Shown piece by piece: positions 40,379-50,425 of a stretch of 64,000 nt of DNA. The position numbers and the translations under genes were made by a program. The stretch's first letter is position 1; each line of letters begins with the position of its first letter. The notes beneath the pieces were generated by a model. That model searched no databases. It was not told the DNA's origin and saw only the letters and a list, made by a program, of their open reading frames with translations. The stretch comes from Siphonodentalium dalli. Lineage: Eukaryota > Mollusca > Scaphopoda > Gadilida > Siphonodentaliidae. Location: contig CP136066.1 in assembly GCA_032622095.1 (NCBI GenBank), positions 232,688,961 to 232,752,960 on the forward strand, read 5' to 3'.

Positions 40379-40849
40379 GGTAGCGTCGAGAATACTGTAA
40401 CGGTACCCAATTACTGGCTATGTCACAACCGTAAAGCTGTATTTTTTAAAACTGTTTTTACAATTCGTTACGGCACTTATCATTTTACAATGCGCTACTG
40501 CATCAATAAAGGGCTGTCCGATCAATATGCAAGATGCGTTGATCAAGGTCGTTAAACTATATGGACGAATCTTCCGGAATATCGATATATCCGAACCATG
40601 ATACATAGATTTAACAACACAAAATGGAAAATTTAAGTATTTTACTAACAATATTTGTATGTCAAAACCGTAAGGCTGTATTACAAAACTTGTCTCCTTT
40701 AAAATATCGCATGCTTTCAAATTGATGTGCATAACATATAACATCTACCTGCAAGGGGGATAGACTGGAATACTTCAGTGGCGTATATTCTTTCTTTGAT
40801 AATCTAATTGAACCTATTAATAATTGCTTTTTGTTGTCATGGTTGTTAC

Positions 40850-41065
40850 GCCAGCTTTTGAAGTAACTGACCACTTTTGGAAGTAGGTCTCCATTTTTGA
40901 AGTAAAAAACGCCAGCTTTTGAAGTACCTCACCACTTTTGTAATAAAATCGCCAGCTTTTGTAGTAAAGCGAGGTCTCCGCTTTTGAAGTAAAACACGCC
41001 AGCTTTTGTAGGTCTCCACTTTTGTAATAACAAAATTACAGCTTTTGAAGTAAACTGACTCAATA
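40850..41065 (+). repeat. outer arm of fold-back element, left: tandem units
   Basis: Five irregular units of about 40-60 bp each begin gccagctttt and contain ccacttttg, aggtctcc and gaagtaaaa. The reverse complement of 43258-43436 gives the same units in the same order. A 144-codon frame on the minus strand through this zone is a product of the repeats. Confidence 0.82.
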
Positions 41066-41127
41066 CATTTTGACGGGCGCTGAACGATTTTCATGACAAA
41101 GTCAACCCGATAATACATTGTCGCTAT

Positions 41128-41517
41128 CGCCCATACGAGTGTGATGTGGTTTGAATAGCTTTCAGGCATACCAACACAAGATAAATCACAGTCAATCACC
41201 CATACACGTGTGACGTGTACCAAAAGGCACTTAGTGAGTCTGGTTGCGTGACAAAAGAATACACACCGGTAATCGACCATACGAGTGTGACGTGGTTTGA
41301 ATAGCTTTCAGTTAAACTATCACACAGTCAATCGTCCATACACGTGTGACGTGTACCAAAAGGTACTTAATGAGTCCGTTCCGTGACAAAAGAATCTACA
41401 CCGGTAATCGACCATACGAGTGTAACGTGGTTTGAATAGCTTTCAGTTAAACTATCACAAGACAAATCACACAGTCAATCGTCCATACACGTGTGACGTG
41501 TACCAAAAGGCTTGAGG
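41128..41517 (+). pseudogene. decayed C2H2 zinc-finger repeats, left arm
   Basis: Tandem units of about 134-145 bp. In one frame they read RPYECDV (41128-41148), HPYTCDVYQKA (41197-41229) and RIHTGNRPYECDV (41256-41294), and later RIYTGNRPYECNV near 41390-41430. HTG-x-RPYxCDV is the canonical inter-finger linker plus first cysteine of tandem C2H2 fingers. The second cysteine is usually replaced (CDVY, CDVV), stops follow ECDVV, and frames shift between fingers, so no protein is made. The inverted counterpart is at 42671-43255. Confidence 0.68.
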
Positions 41518-42670
41518 AATGTTTCTGGGTGAACTGTGAACTTGATTTATTATATTTTGGATTCAGTAAACGTGAATCAGTGGACGAATTTGCATGGCTG
41601 GTAGATTTAGAGATCTGGTATATTACTAAAATTATAAGACTTTCTTTATAAACTACACACTTCAAGATTTAAACTAATTGCTGAAATATAAGTGCATGCA
41701 ATATTTCGGATCAGTGACCATTAACAATATAGACAACCAACTAGAATATGTACCTACATATATTGTGTTTTGGTATGTGTGTTTTGTTGAGTTCTGAGAT
41801 ATCTCAAAATAATTTATCATTGTTTTTATGTTAAGTTATCAGTCAACGAGACACCTCAACCTTCCCTGTATATACGGTAGTACACCACTTAATCTGACCC
41901 CAATTGATAGGTGCAACATAGCAATAGTAAATATGTATACCATCATATATTGTCTTCGTGATAGAATATTGATTTAATTTATTGACCATAATAAACAAAA
42001 AAGATTTAGATAGCAGAATTGTTGATGTAGATGAGAGGCGATAAGGGATCAAGCTATACAATATTATAAATAAATATTCAAGAAATATAGCGTCTAAGGG
42101 GAGGTTAAGGATAAAGTTGACTAATTATTATTTAACTATATCAACAACATCGTTCCATTCATTCTTAATTTTGTTATGCGTTTCATTATATATTGCTGTG
42201 ACTGAAAATTGACAATAAAATTATTTGTATTCGTATATTGTGTTGAATAAATTTTGAAAGGAGACCGAACCTTTGGCGTCAAGAACATTGAGATTTGAAA
42301 GTTTAACTTTCCCTGTATAGCGACATAACGCCATCGACTCCGTTATTTTATATACTCAATCATCAGAGGATGTGTGAACCCAATGGTTTCCACACAACAC
42401 ATTACTGGACCCCGCGTTTTATAGCTGGCCACGTTTGACGTAGTTCTAATACTTCGGTTATGTGACATAATTTCAATGATAGAAATTTGTTGTTAATGTC
42501 GCCTTCCAGAGACGAAGCTAATAAACCGAACATTTTCTGCTGTCCCTAAAGCGTCGGCGGATCACCTAATTTCGAGGGTATGAATATGCAATTAAAAGTG
42601 AGGCCAAATATACCAACTATGTTCCGTTGGAACTACTACATCACCTAATTTCGATGAACTATATATGTTG
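41518..42670. other. core of fold-back element, non-coding
   Basis: About 1.15 kb of AT-rich sequence between the arms. The longest frame is 72 codons (41843-42061, minus) with no recognisable motif. No transposase signature is seen, so mobilisation would need an enzyme encoded elsewhere. Confidence 0.6.
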
Positions 42671-43255
42671 TCATGTTACTGGACTGACAAAACGTCTTGT
42701 CTCACTCAATGTCACATCAAACTTCTTCTGACAAAGGTCGCACTTGTAAGGGCATTCAATGATGTGGGTTGTCAGGCTGACTGGGAACAATAGTATATAC
42801 TCGTATGATTGGTCACCTGTGTGTGTTAATAAGCTTGGGCAGGGAAACGGACCCACTAATGCCTTTTGGAACACGTCACAGTCGTATGGGCGATGACGCT
42901 GTAAATTATCTTGTGTTGGTATGACTGAAGGCTATTCGAACCACATCACATGCATGTGGTCGATTACCGGTGTGGATTGTTTTGTCACGGAACCGGACTC
43001 ACTAAGTGCCTTTTGGTACACGTCACACGTGTATAGGCGATTGACTGATTTATCTTGTGTTGGTATGACTGGAGGCTATTCAAACCACGTCACACTCGTA
43101 TGGTCGATTACCGGTGTGTATTCTTTTGTCACGCAACAGGACTCACTAAGTGCCTTTTGGTACATGTCACCCGTGTATGGGCGATTGACTGATTTCTTGT
43201 TGGTATGACTGAAAGCTATTCAAACCACATCACTCTCGTATGGTCGATTACAGGT
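42671..43255 (-). pseudogene. decayed C2H2 zinc-finger array, right arm
   Basis: On the minus strand the sequence encodes broken fingers in shifting frames: TIHTGNRPHACDV near 42950-42990, HRPYDCDVFQKAL near 42860-42895, LTHTGDQSYEY near 42800-42830, and HIIECPYKCDLCQKKF at about 42715-42762. The last keeps an intact C-x2-C pair. Fingers nearest the core are best preserved; those in the outer part mirror the 134-145-bp units of the left arm. Frameshifts and stops rule out a functional protein. The likely history is capture of zinc-finger sequence followed by inverted duplication (inference). Confidence 0.68.
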
Positions 43256-43257
43256 GT

Positions 43258-43436
43258 GGAGACCTAGTTTTTTTTACTATAAAAGCTGGCGTTTTTTACT
43301 TCAAAAGCGGAGACCTCACTTTACTACAAAAGCTGGCGATTTTATTACAAAAGTGGTGAGGTACTTCAAAAGCTGGCGTTTTTTACTTCAAAAGTGAAGA
43401 ACTACTTCAAAAGTGGTCATTACTTCAAAAGCTGAC
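43258..43436 (-). repeat. outer arm of fold-back element, right: tandem units
   Basis: The reverse complement shows the same gccagctttt-initiated units as 40850-41065, ending in the terminal inverted repeat. Similarity is high over about 170 bp, with small indels such as a longer A run. Confidence 0.82.
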
Positions 43437-44245
43437 GTAACACATGGTTAAGGAATTTAGTTAGTGGTACATGTAGGTCAGAAAAATTTATAGTAAACAT
43501 TTGTATAACGTTATCCACTCTGAAGAGGCTCAAAATGGATACATGTATATACATGTACAAGAACTAAATATTAATTTAATTTACTTGTTCTTTTCAATTA
43601 ACTTTCCACATCAAAATGAGAATAACTCACTTTTGATACATATTATATTGGTGAATTCGATGTCTGAAACCGTTGTCTAAATTCACTCGAGAATGTAATA
43701 TGAGGCACACATTCTCAATTTGTTATACTCAACTTTGATGTCCAGTAAATAGTTTATTTGGAAATTTTATTTTGCTCGATCACACGCATGTGATATTGCT
43801 AATCAGGTTTTAAAAGGGCAACTGATATTCGGGCACCTCTGTGTATGCCTTCCCATTTCTAAATCATCTAGATTATCACCGACCACACTAACACCTGAAA
43901 ATGTCAGAACCTGGCCGCATGCGTGTGAGATAGCATAAACACTGTATGATTAATATTGTGATTAGTATAACATTTGCATGCATATTTATATAACATGTAT
44001 ATATTTGTCATTTGTATATATACTCTCCTAAATTGAGGTTAACAATAAACTTATTGTGAAATTAAGAACTTGCAATGATTGAACTAAGTACCAGTAACAA
44101 ATTAAGACTATTGTCGTTGTGTATGCCACAAGCATATGGGCGCATGCTTGGTATGAGATAATATACATAACAATAATAATGCATGTTTGTATTCCGGTTG
44201 TCAGTTTATCGCACGATTGTAATGGCGTGATTGAAAGATTTTGGA

Positions 44246-45924
44246 TCGGGGACGTGGCTAGAATATCTATCATTTAGACTGGCCTCAATCTTTGCAAGAG
44301 AAATTTCCAACTGACACCCCCGACGGTTGGAAAATGTCCAACTGATGTCTAAAGTCGGAAAATATTTTTTTCTTAAATTAATAAGCAGTTTTTGACTGGC
44401 CACAGGGGAGGGACCTAGATCATGTCACAAATTTCTACTCTTTTCTACACACAAGGCACGTAGCCAAAGTAGAGATTCGTGACAATAAATTTCCAACTGA
44501 TAGCAATTTCATTAAAACAATTTGATCAAAAGTAGGAAATATACAAATGTTGTTCTAAAAAAAATTTCCCATTAATAAATTGTTGGAAAATAAAACTACA
44601 AGAACAATTGCAACCTACTGTTCCGTCAGACATGCAATTTCCAACTATTGAAAAATTTGACCTGAGTTGGGGACAACCCCGTCCCCACCCCCCCCCATCG
44701 CCTTGTCCCTGCTTGACCTATCAAATGTCCTTCTGTTACAGGAGTGTCAACTTTTCCACCAGTAATATACATGAGCGGTTGTATTTGTGATATGATAGAA
44801 CACCATCTCCCAAGCCCCCTCCCCCCATCATGTCGACATTTGTATAAGATGTGTGTTGCCTAACACTGTGCCTTAAATATCAATGAAATCGCAAAATTTG
44901 TATTTAAAAACACATATACTTAACCACAAAACTGGAAATTTTAATAATTTTTGTGATATTATTTGTCTTGGGATAAGTTCCATATATGCTTAAACTTAAA
45001 AGACACCATACACCACCAGTAGTTTTACAGGACAAAACAATGTTATACAAATGTATGTAGCGAGCATATGGACAAACTTCTCAACACACTCTGTATCCTG
45101 GAACATGACAAACATAGCAAGAAATTACCAGGTACACCTTCTTTTAAAAATGACACCACCGGGCATGTCATTCTAATAATAAAATAACCCACTGTGATAT
45201 TATGGTTGTTGGTGAATTTGGATTTAGTTAAAAATATTATGTTCACATAGTTGGCACCAATATTTTATTAATCAGAAGGCAATTACATCATGGTGGAGTC
45301 CTCGGGTCTTCTTTGGTTAACAGTACACTTTCTGTTAGACATACACCTTCACGTGTAACGTATGGCGCTTTCCAAACATACATGTATATAAGATTGTTCT
45401 ATGCCATGCTAAGATTTGTTGCACAGGAGAAAGAAATCTGCATCAGCTTCATGGGGTGGATTCCTTAGTGACTACAGATTCAAGAATCACTATACAGTGT
45501 ACAAATGGGTTGTCCCCCAAAGACATCCATTGCACTCTTGAAAAACTCAAATAGTTTGGAAAGAATCTTGAGTTTCCCAAAATTTCATTCTAGTATTATA
45601 AGATGCAAATTCTTGAAAATCGTTGGTCCTTGTTGTAGATATTGTCTTTCCATCATGCGAACTCACAGGGTCACACAAACCATATTGGCTTTACAGTTCC
45701 ATTTAATCACTGCTTGTGAATGTGAATTTTACACCTGTTCAAGGAAGTTGTCTGACAAAATTTGCTAATTTATTCAGAAACCAGTACATGTGAGATCTCA
45801 GATCACAGAATTGAACTTCTGATAGATAGTGCATGTGATGAACAGGATGTACTGGTAGATCTGAAGCATCTCTGAAAAATCTGGAAAAAAAACACTGTAA
45901 TAAGTATACATGTACTAGTACATG
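44246..45924. other. non-coding, old repeats only
   Basis: The motif tttccaactgat or a close variant recurs at 44307, 44336, 44489 and 44636, with tttggaaaat-like complements, suggesting an eroded inverted-repeat element. C-rich runs occur at 44690 and 44820. catatggacaaacttct at 45067 echoes 38868. Frames of 60-87 codons are present but show no motif, and I do not annotate them. Confidence 0.55.
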
Positions 45925-46034
45925 TACAGTAATGCCCTAATTAATGACTCGATGAGAGCTTTCCGACTAAATCCTGAAAATTTACCCATAATTATGCTGT
46001 GGTTATGGAGTCAATTAATTATGGCATTACTGTA
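45925..46034. mobile_element. 110-bp TA-flanked MITE
   Basis: Nearly the whole element folds back: TA-cagtaatgcc at the left and ggcattactg-TA at the right, extending through ctaattaatgactc and gagtcaattaattat. TA at both edges fits a Tc1/mariner-type target-site duplication. There is no coding capacity. Confidence 0.72.
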
Positions 46035-46969
46035 GATGTAACATACAGTAAAGACCTGATAAATGAAATCACCTACAACTTTTGTAAGTTTGAACAGTAA
46101 TTTTCTCTGTACATGAACATGAAATGACAGTACATGTGATGAAGTCGCTGATTTAAGAAACACTGAGAACGATTAGTGAGACTAATAAACAAAACATTAT
46201 TCCTGATACCGGTATATATTCATTCATTTTTCAGAAATCTATAATTATTTCAATCAAATGGCAATATTCTCAAACAAAAAGCAATGTTTTATTTCACTTT
46301 GTATACATTCATTTATTTATTCATTCCCTCATTTCAGCTCTAATGCGATTATCCTAATCCGAATTAACGCTCGCAAATTACTATTTCTTTGGCTTTGGGG
46401 AAACAAATATTTGATTTGAGTCGAGGAACCCTATAAATTTTTGCAATCCATTATTTTTCACCACCGGTACTTTTTAGTGGCCTGGCAAAAAGTAAACGAG
46501 AAGAAGTTCGCGGATCAAATTTGCGTATGAAGATGGATAACTCTAAAGTCAAGTTGCTTTTGTGTATCTGATATTTGACAATCTGTTGTTTTAATTACCA
46601 CACCAAATCACTCAGAATTATTCATGTATGCAACTACGTAACTTCTGTTAAAGAGATTTGCATGGAAATCCCCTTTCAAAATTGTTCACTTGACCTTCCC
46701 CTTAATAGATTCTGACTGAGGCATATTTTTTAAAAATGTTGTTCGAATCTAATGATATGGGGACTATCAAATCAGATTGAGTACCTTTAAATACAATTGA
46801 AACTTCCTTGTCGTCGCACACTATTTTGAGTTTTTTTAATAAACCTGGCAAGGTTGGTACATACATGTACATGTACCCTGCTAGGCAAAACAAGTGTCCA
46901 CTTAACCACGTTGCGGTTAGCATTGCCACCACAGCTGAAATGCAACTACATGTACACCGCGGCTCCAAC
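46035..46969. other. non-coding, nothing recognised
   Basis: AT-rich unique sequence ending in tacatgtacatgtac palindromes near 46862. An 88-codon minus-strand frame (46702-46968) starts within the adjoining minisatellite edge and has no recognisable domain. Confidence 0.55.
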
Positions 46970-47205
46970 GGCTAACTACAGTTGGGCCGTGGTGTATTTG
47001 CCATTCGGCCATGGTGTAAATGTAGTTGATGCGGTGTACATGTACATTGTACATTCATTAAACTAAAAAAAGAAAATACAAACCAGAAATCTAACCATGG
47101 TGTACATGCCATCTGGCCCTGTTGTACATGTAGTTGCTTTTCGGCCACGGTGTACATGTGTATTTGTCGTTCGGCCGAGGTGTACTTGCCGATCGGCCGC
47201 GGTAC
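46970..47205 (+). repeat. degenerate minisatellite, unit around cggccatggtgtacatg
   Basis: About eight imperfect units of roughly 25-35 bp carry (t)cggcc-n-ggtgta-n-atg with gtagttg or tatttgcc between them, interrupted by an A-rich stretch at about 47064-47085. GC content is higher than in the surroundings. The short frames on both strands here (rich in Tyr, Cys and Thr) arise from the repeat. Confidence 0.7.
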
Positions 47206-48319
47206 TCAACTGCAGAATTTACAAACTCTGACACGCCTAACCACAATCAAACACCATACAATGACCCAATCAACCAACAAATTGGTGATAAAACCGGTAT
47301 ATGCAAACAAGATATAATTATATATATTTTTACGATAATAAGTTTAATTATCCACCAAACAGGAAATATATCATATATATAAAATATCTAGTTTGATGTC
47401 AACAAAATGGGAATGACAATTACAATGTACATGTATGTGTCCCCAGGGAGCAAATTTAAAACAAATATCTCCACGATAAGAAATTCTCCTATCAGAGTCG
47501 GGGTACAATGTTTACTTTAGTGATAGTCGCATTCATTTCCCTGGCTGATGTAGCTTCCTACCGCGCATGTCTTATAAGTAACAGCCGGCTACAGCTTTTT
47601 TGCTCAAATACCGGTACACTCAACAATAACGGTACTCCATATCAACACAAACACGTGCTTCCAGTCAGCGATAACCTGTACTCTTCTGGTATTGAGTCCG
47701 GTCGTAATTTGACTAGAACTGTTTGAAGAGTGACGATGTGGCTTTGCGAAAAATATATAAATATATAAAAGATATCATTTATCTCGCGAGGTGAATCAGA
47801 TAAAATGGAACCACGCGTAAATAGTTTGGTTAATATCAGTGTGGTTGGTCGGTTTATAGATTTTTTTTTTTATTTAAAACAAATAAAATGAACTTGGGTC
47901 GGGTTACGGGAAACACGCATTCATTTTGTTTTGGCCTTATTATTAAAGGTGGACTATATATATTAAAGGATGACATCGTAAACATCGGCTCAAATCTAAT
48001 TTAGTGAACTTGGTTCATAAATTTTGTATAAAATAGAAACTAATGTGATATCATCTACTTGTATACTAATCATATGTAACATACTCTCAGGTGCCAATAA
48101 TCATGATTGCCTGATAATCGTGATTGCATGGATTTAGGCTGAATTTGATAATAGTGATAGCAATTTTCAATTTTTGCTCTATGTCTCAAAGCCAAATAAT
48201 AGCTATTGTTGGAAATTCTCTCCAAAATTAATAGAGTACGAGGTAACTCCAACGTTTCAAAGTCAGCAGCCTATCGACGGTCATTTCAGATTTACTTATA
48301 CATGTATATGGCCGTGGAT
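47206..48319. other. non-coding, nothing recognised
   Basis: AT-rich sequence with a T run near 47862 and atatata stretches. A 72-codon frame (47508-47726) begins with a hydrophobic segment that could pass for a signal peptide, but no family is recognised and there is no supporting context. Confidence 0.5.
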
Positions 48320-49090
48320 AAAGAACGGTATACATCTCTTTAGTACCAAATGCTAATGAGTGGTATACCACGCTTTTTTAGCTATGTGGTCCTGATACGC
48401 TATTAAATTAACAGTATACCGCTCTTTTAGCGTTTGGTGCTAAAGAACAGTATACCGGTACTGCTCTTTAGTGGCAAATGCTAAAAGGCAGTATACCATG
48501 CCTTAGCTACATGTATATGGGCCTGATACGCTAATGAACGGCATACTGCTCTTTAGCGTTTGGCGCTAAAGAACGGTATACTGCTCTTTAGCAGTACCGG
48601 TAGGTGTTAAAGAGCGGTCATGTTGGATGAGCAGCACGTGCGTTGCCAAAATATTTTGCGCATTGGGCCAACACACAACATTATAATCCATACCGCTCTT
48701 TAGTCCTTATCGCTATGGAGCGGTGTGCCGTTCTTTAGCGCTCAGTGCTAAAGAGCGGCACATGTTGGATGAGCGGCATGTGTGTTGCCAAGATATTTTG
48801 CTTATTGCACCAAACTTATGTTATAATTCATAACGCTTTTTAGCCCTCATAGCTAACGAGCGGTGTGCCATTCTTTAGCCCTCAGCGCTAAAGAGCGGTC
48901 CATGTTGGACGAGCATCACGTGTGTTTCAAAGATATTCTGCGCATTGCGCCAATGTATAACGTTATAACTTATAATCAGTATTTCTCTTTACTAGTTTTT
49001 AGCCCTCATCGCTAAAGAGAGGTATAACGTTCTTTAGCCCTCAGTGCTAAAGAGCAGTACCTGTACATGTATACCGTTTTTTAGCCACCC
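48320..49090. repeat. tandem array of hairpin-forming repeats
   Basis: Units built on ctctttagc and gctaaagag in inverted pairs. From 48605 a longer unit of about 140-160 bp repeats three times (starts near 48605, 48748 and 48887), each holding catgttgga-gagc and gcgcattg segments. The best hairpin pairs 48725-48739 with 48747-48761: a 15-bp stem with one mismatch and a 7-nt loop. The left part (48320-48600) has shorter hairpins with ggtataccg-type arms. It is non-coding. Confidence 0.75.
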
Positions 49091-50412
49091 CGTTTACTTA
49101 ATTTGAATGCATATAAATGCCACTGAGAAAAATGCCATGTATTATAGTATAGGCCAGTTTATACCGGTATTGTGCATGGGGAACCAATCTATCTTCAGCA
49201 TCGATAAAGAACTGCACATGCAACTGCATGATCCTGCATATGCACCAGCCTTGACCAAATTCACAAATTCAAATTGCGCAAAATTGCCAAATTTAAAACT
49301 AAGCAAAATATAATTATGCGCGGATTTAAATATGAACAACGAATTCACCCGATCGCAATGTTGTCGCAGATGAGTGTAGAGTGGGTTGTTCTTAAGCCAT
49401 GGTTAACCTCCTGATTGCTACCGTACGATCTTTCTTCTGACTGCAATTCCGTCGAAAGTGGAGGTAACAAAGGATACGATACGATTTCGCATCTAAAATC
49501 AAACAGCACTTGATATTATTTTACGGAAATCGTTCCACTTACGATTGCATCATGGACGTACCCTAAGTTTTATGCCATAGCATTGAATTTTCTAGACTAT
49601 TGGACATTTTCCTAATTTCGCGTGCTGAAAATTTTGCACATGTTTGACACCCATCATTTAAATTTTTACCAAAAATGTTTACTTAAGACTTAAGTCTCAA
49701 CTTTTAAGTTTTAATAAACTGTACTGAAGACAATTGTATTATTCCATACTTTCACAACCAGCTTATCACCATGAAATCCATGTTATCATCTTCGCCGGTG
49801 TGTTTTCTAGCACTGAAATTCTGAATATCATTAGAAAAGTTAACTTTTTCGACAATGAGTTTCCGGTTTGTCGATAAAACTTTCGGTCGTTGTTACAAAC
49901 ACCGGCACAAAGCTGTGTTTATAAATTAATCAAGGGTGTACACCAAAGTTGGAATCACTGACTTTTGACTGCAGGCCAGGTACACGCAGGAGTCAGTCTC
50001 AACTCTCAGCCTCACTCAGACACAGAATTATCGAAATAATTTGACCGATTAGGGTGCATTTTAAGAGTGACTTTTTCATAAAACAGCGAATTCTGACATG
50101 AGTCTAATTGCAGATAAGCGCTGACATGACAAGAATTTCAGGTGTCAAACTCACCTTTTTTGGGAGGTTAATCCGACTTATCCAGATATCCCAAAATGTC
50201 GATTATGCTGAAAAGTGGAAGTGGAGAAAACAAAATCAAGCGAGTAATTAATCTACTCGCGAGCTGTCATTGAGCTGGATTCTGCGCAGTAACACCCCGG
50301 AAGTCACGTGTGAAATTTACAAAAAAGCATACACGCTATTTTCGCTCTTGGTATAGAAATATAGAAAAAATATATGACGTCATAATTCACACGCATTTAG
50401 GTAAAAAGCACC
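49091..50412. other. non-coding, nothing recognised
   Basis: Unique AT-rich sequence up to the right end of the insertion. A tgacgtca palindrome lies at 50376. No frame longer than 68 codons shows any motif. The last bases carry the right terminal inverted repeat. Confidence 0.55.
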
Positions 50413-50425
50413 CTTGGTGGTTGCT
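50413..50425 (-). repeat. right 13-bp inverted repeat of the insertion
   Basis: cttggtggttgct, the exact reverse complement of 37573-37585. Its last base is the T of the flanking TA, so on this side the inverted repeat is terminal. Confidence 0.65.

Larger units (their letters stand above)
40844..43442. mobile_element. 2.6-kb fold-back transposon with long structured arms
   Basis: Termini tgttacg and cgtaaca are inverted, and catggt is duplicated on both sides (40838-40843 and 43443-43448). Comparison with copy 1 of the 986-bp repeat (catggttcaggaat at 39797) gives the precise empty site. Each arm is about 600 bp: an outer zone of short tandem units around gccagcttttgaagta, then an inner zone derived from C2H2 zinc-finger coding sequence. 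The arms are inverted relative to each other. The core has no transposase. The architecture resembles fold-back (FB/Galileo-type) elements; the family is unknown to me. Confidence 0.82.
40379..44245 (+). repeat. 986-bp direct repeat, copy 2 (split by a transposon)
   Basis: Homologous to 39393-40378 in two pieces, 40379-40843 and 43443-44245, separated by a 2,599-bp element. The copies also differ by an indel of about 235 bp at 43490-43725. Divergence is visible at a glance every few tens of bases, so the duplication is much older than the satellite duplications around it. Confidence 0.85.
37547..50424. mobile_element. 12.9-kb non-satellite insertion flanked by TA
   Basis: This block has no satellite homology and interrupts a single monomer. 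The left flank ends cgagTA (37546) and the right flank resumes TAtaatcag (50425), so a TA is present on both sides of a sequence that reads cgagTAtaatcag elsewhere. The HOR order continues in phase across it. A 13-bp perfect inverted repeat, agcaaccaccaag, sits at 37573-37585 and at 50413-50425. No transposase or other convincing ORF is present, and the interior is a nest of smaller repeats. It could be a large non-autonomous TA-targeting element, or genomic DNA captured between element ends. The insertion itself is well supported; the element class is not. Confidence 0.7.

Noticed and set aside
40846-41280. 144-codon minus-strand frame as a gene
   Set aside because: It runs through the tandem outer-arm units and the zinc-finger-derived units in the wrong frame, so it is a repeat artefact.
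42921-43208. 95-codon plus-strand frame as a gene
   Set aside because: It is antisense to the degenerate zinc-finger array, and its internal repetition follows the 134-145-bp units.
47508-47726. Small secreted protein (hydrophobic N-terminus, 72 codons)
   Set aside because: No family resemblance, no splice or promoter context, and such frames are expected by chance in this length of DNA.
37547-50424. Maverick/Polinton, Helitron or retroelement identity for the large insertion
   Set aside because: No polymerase, integrase, helicase, reverse transcriptase or transposase frames were seen, and the ends show TA rather than the flanks those classes leave.
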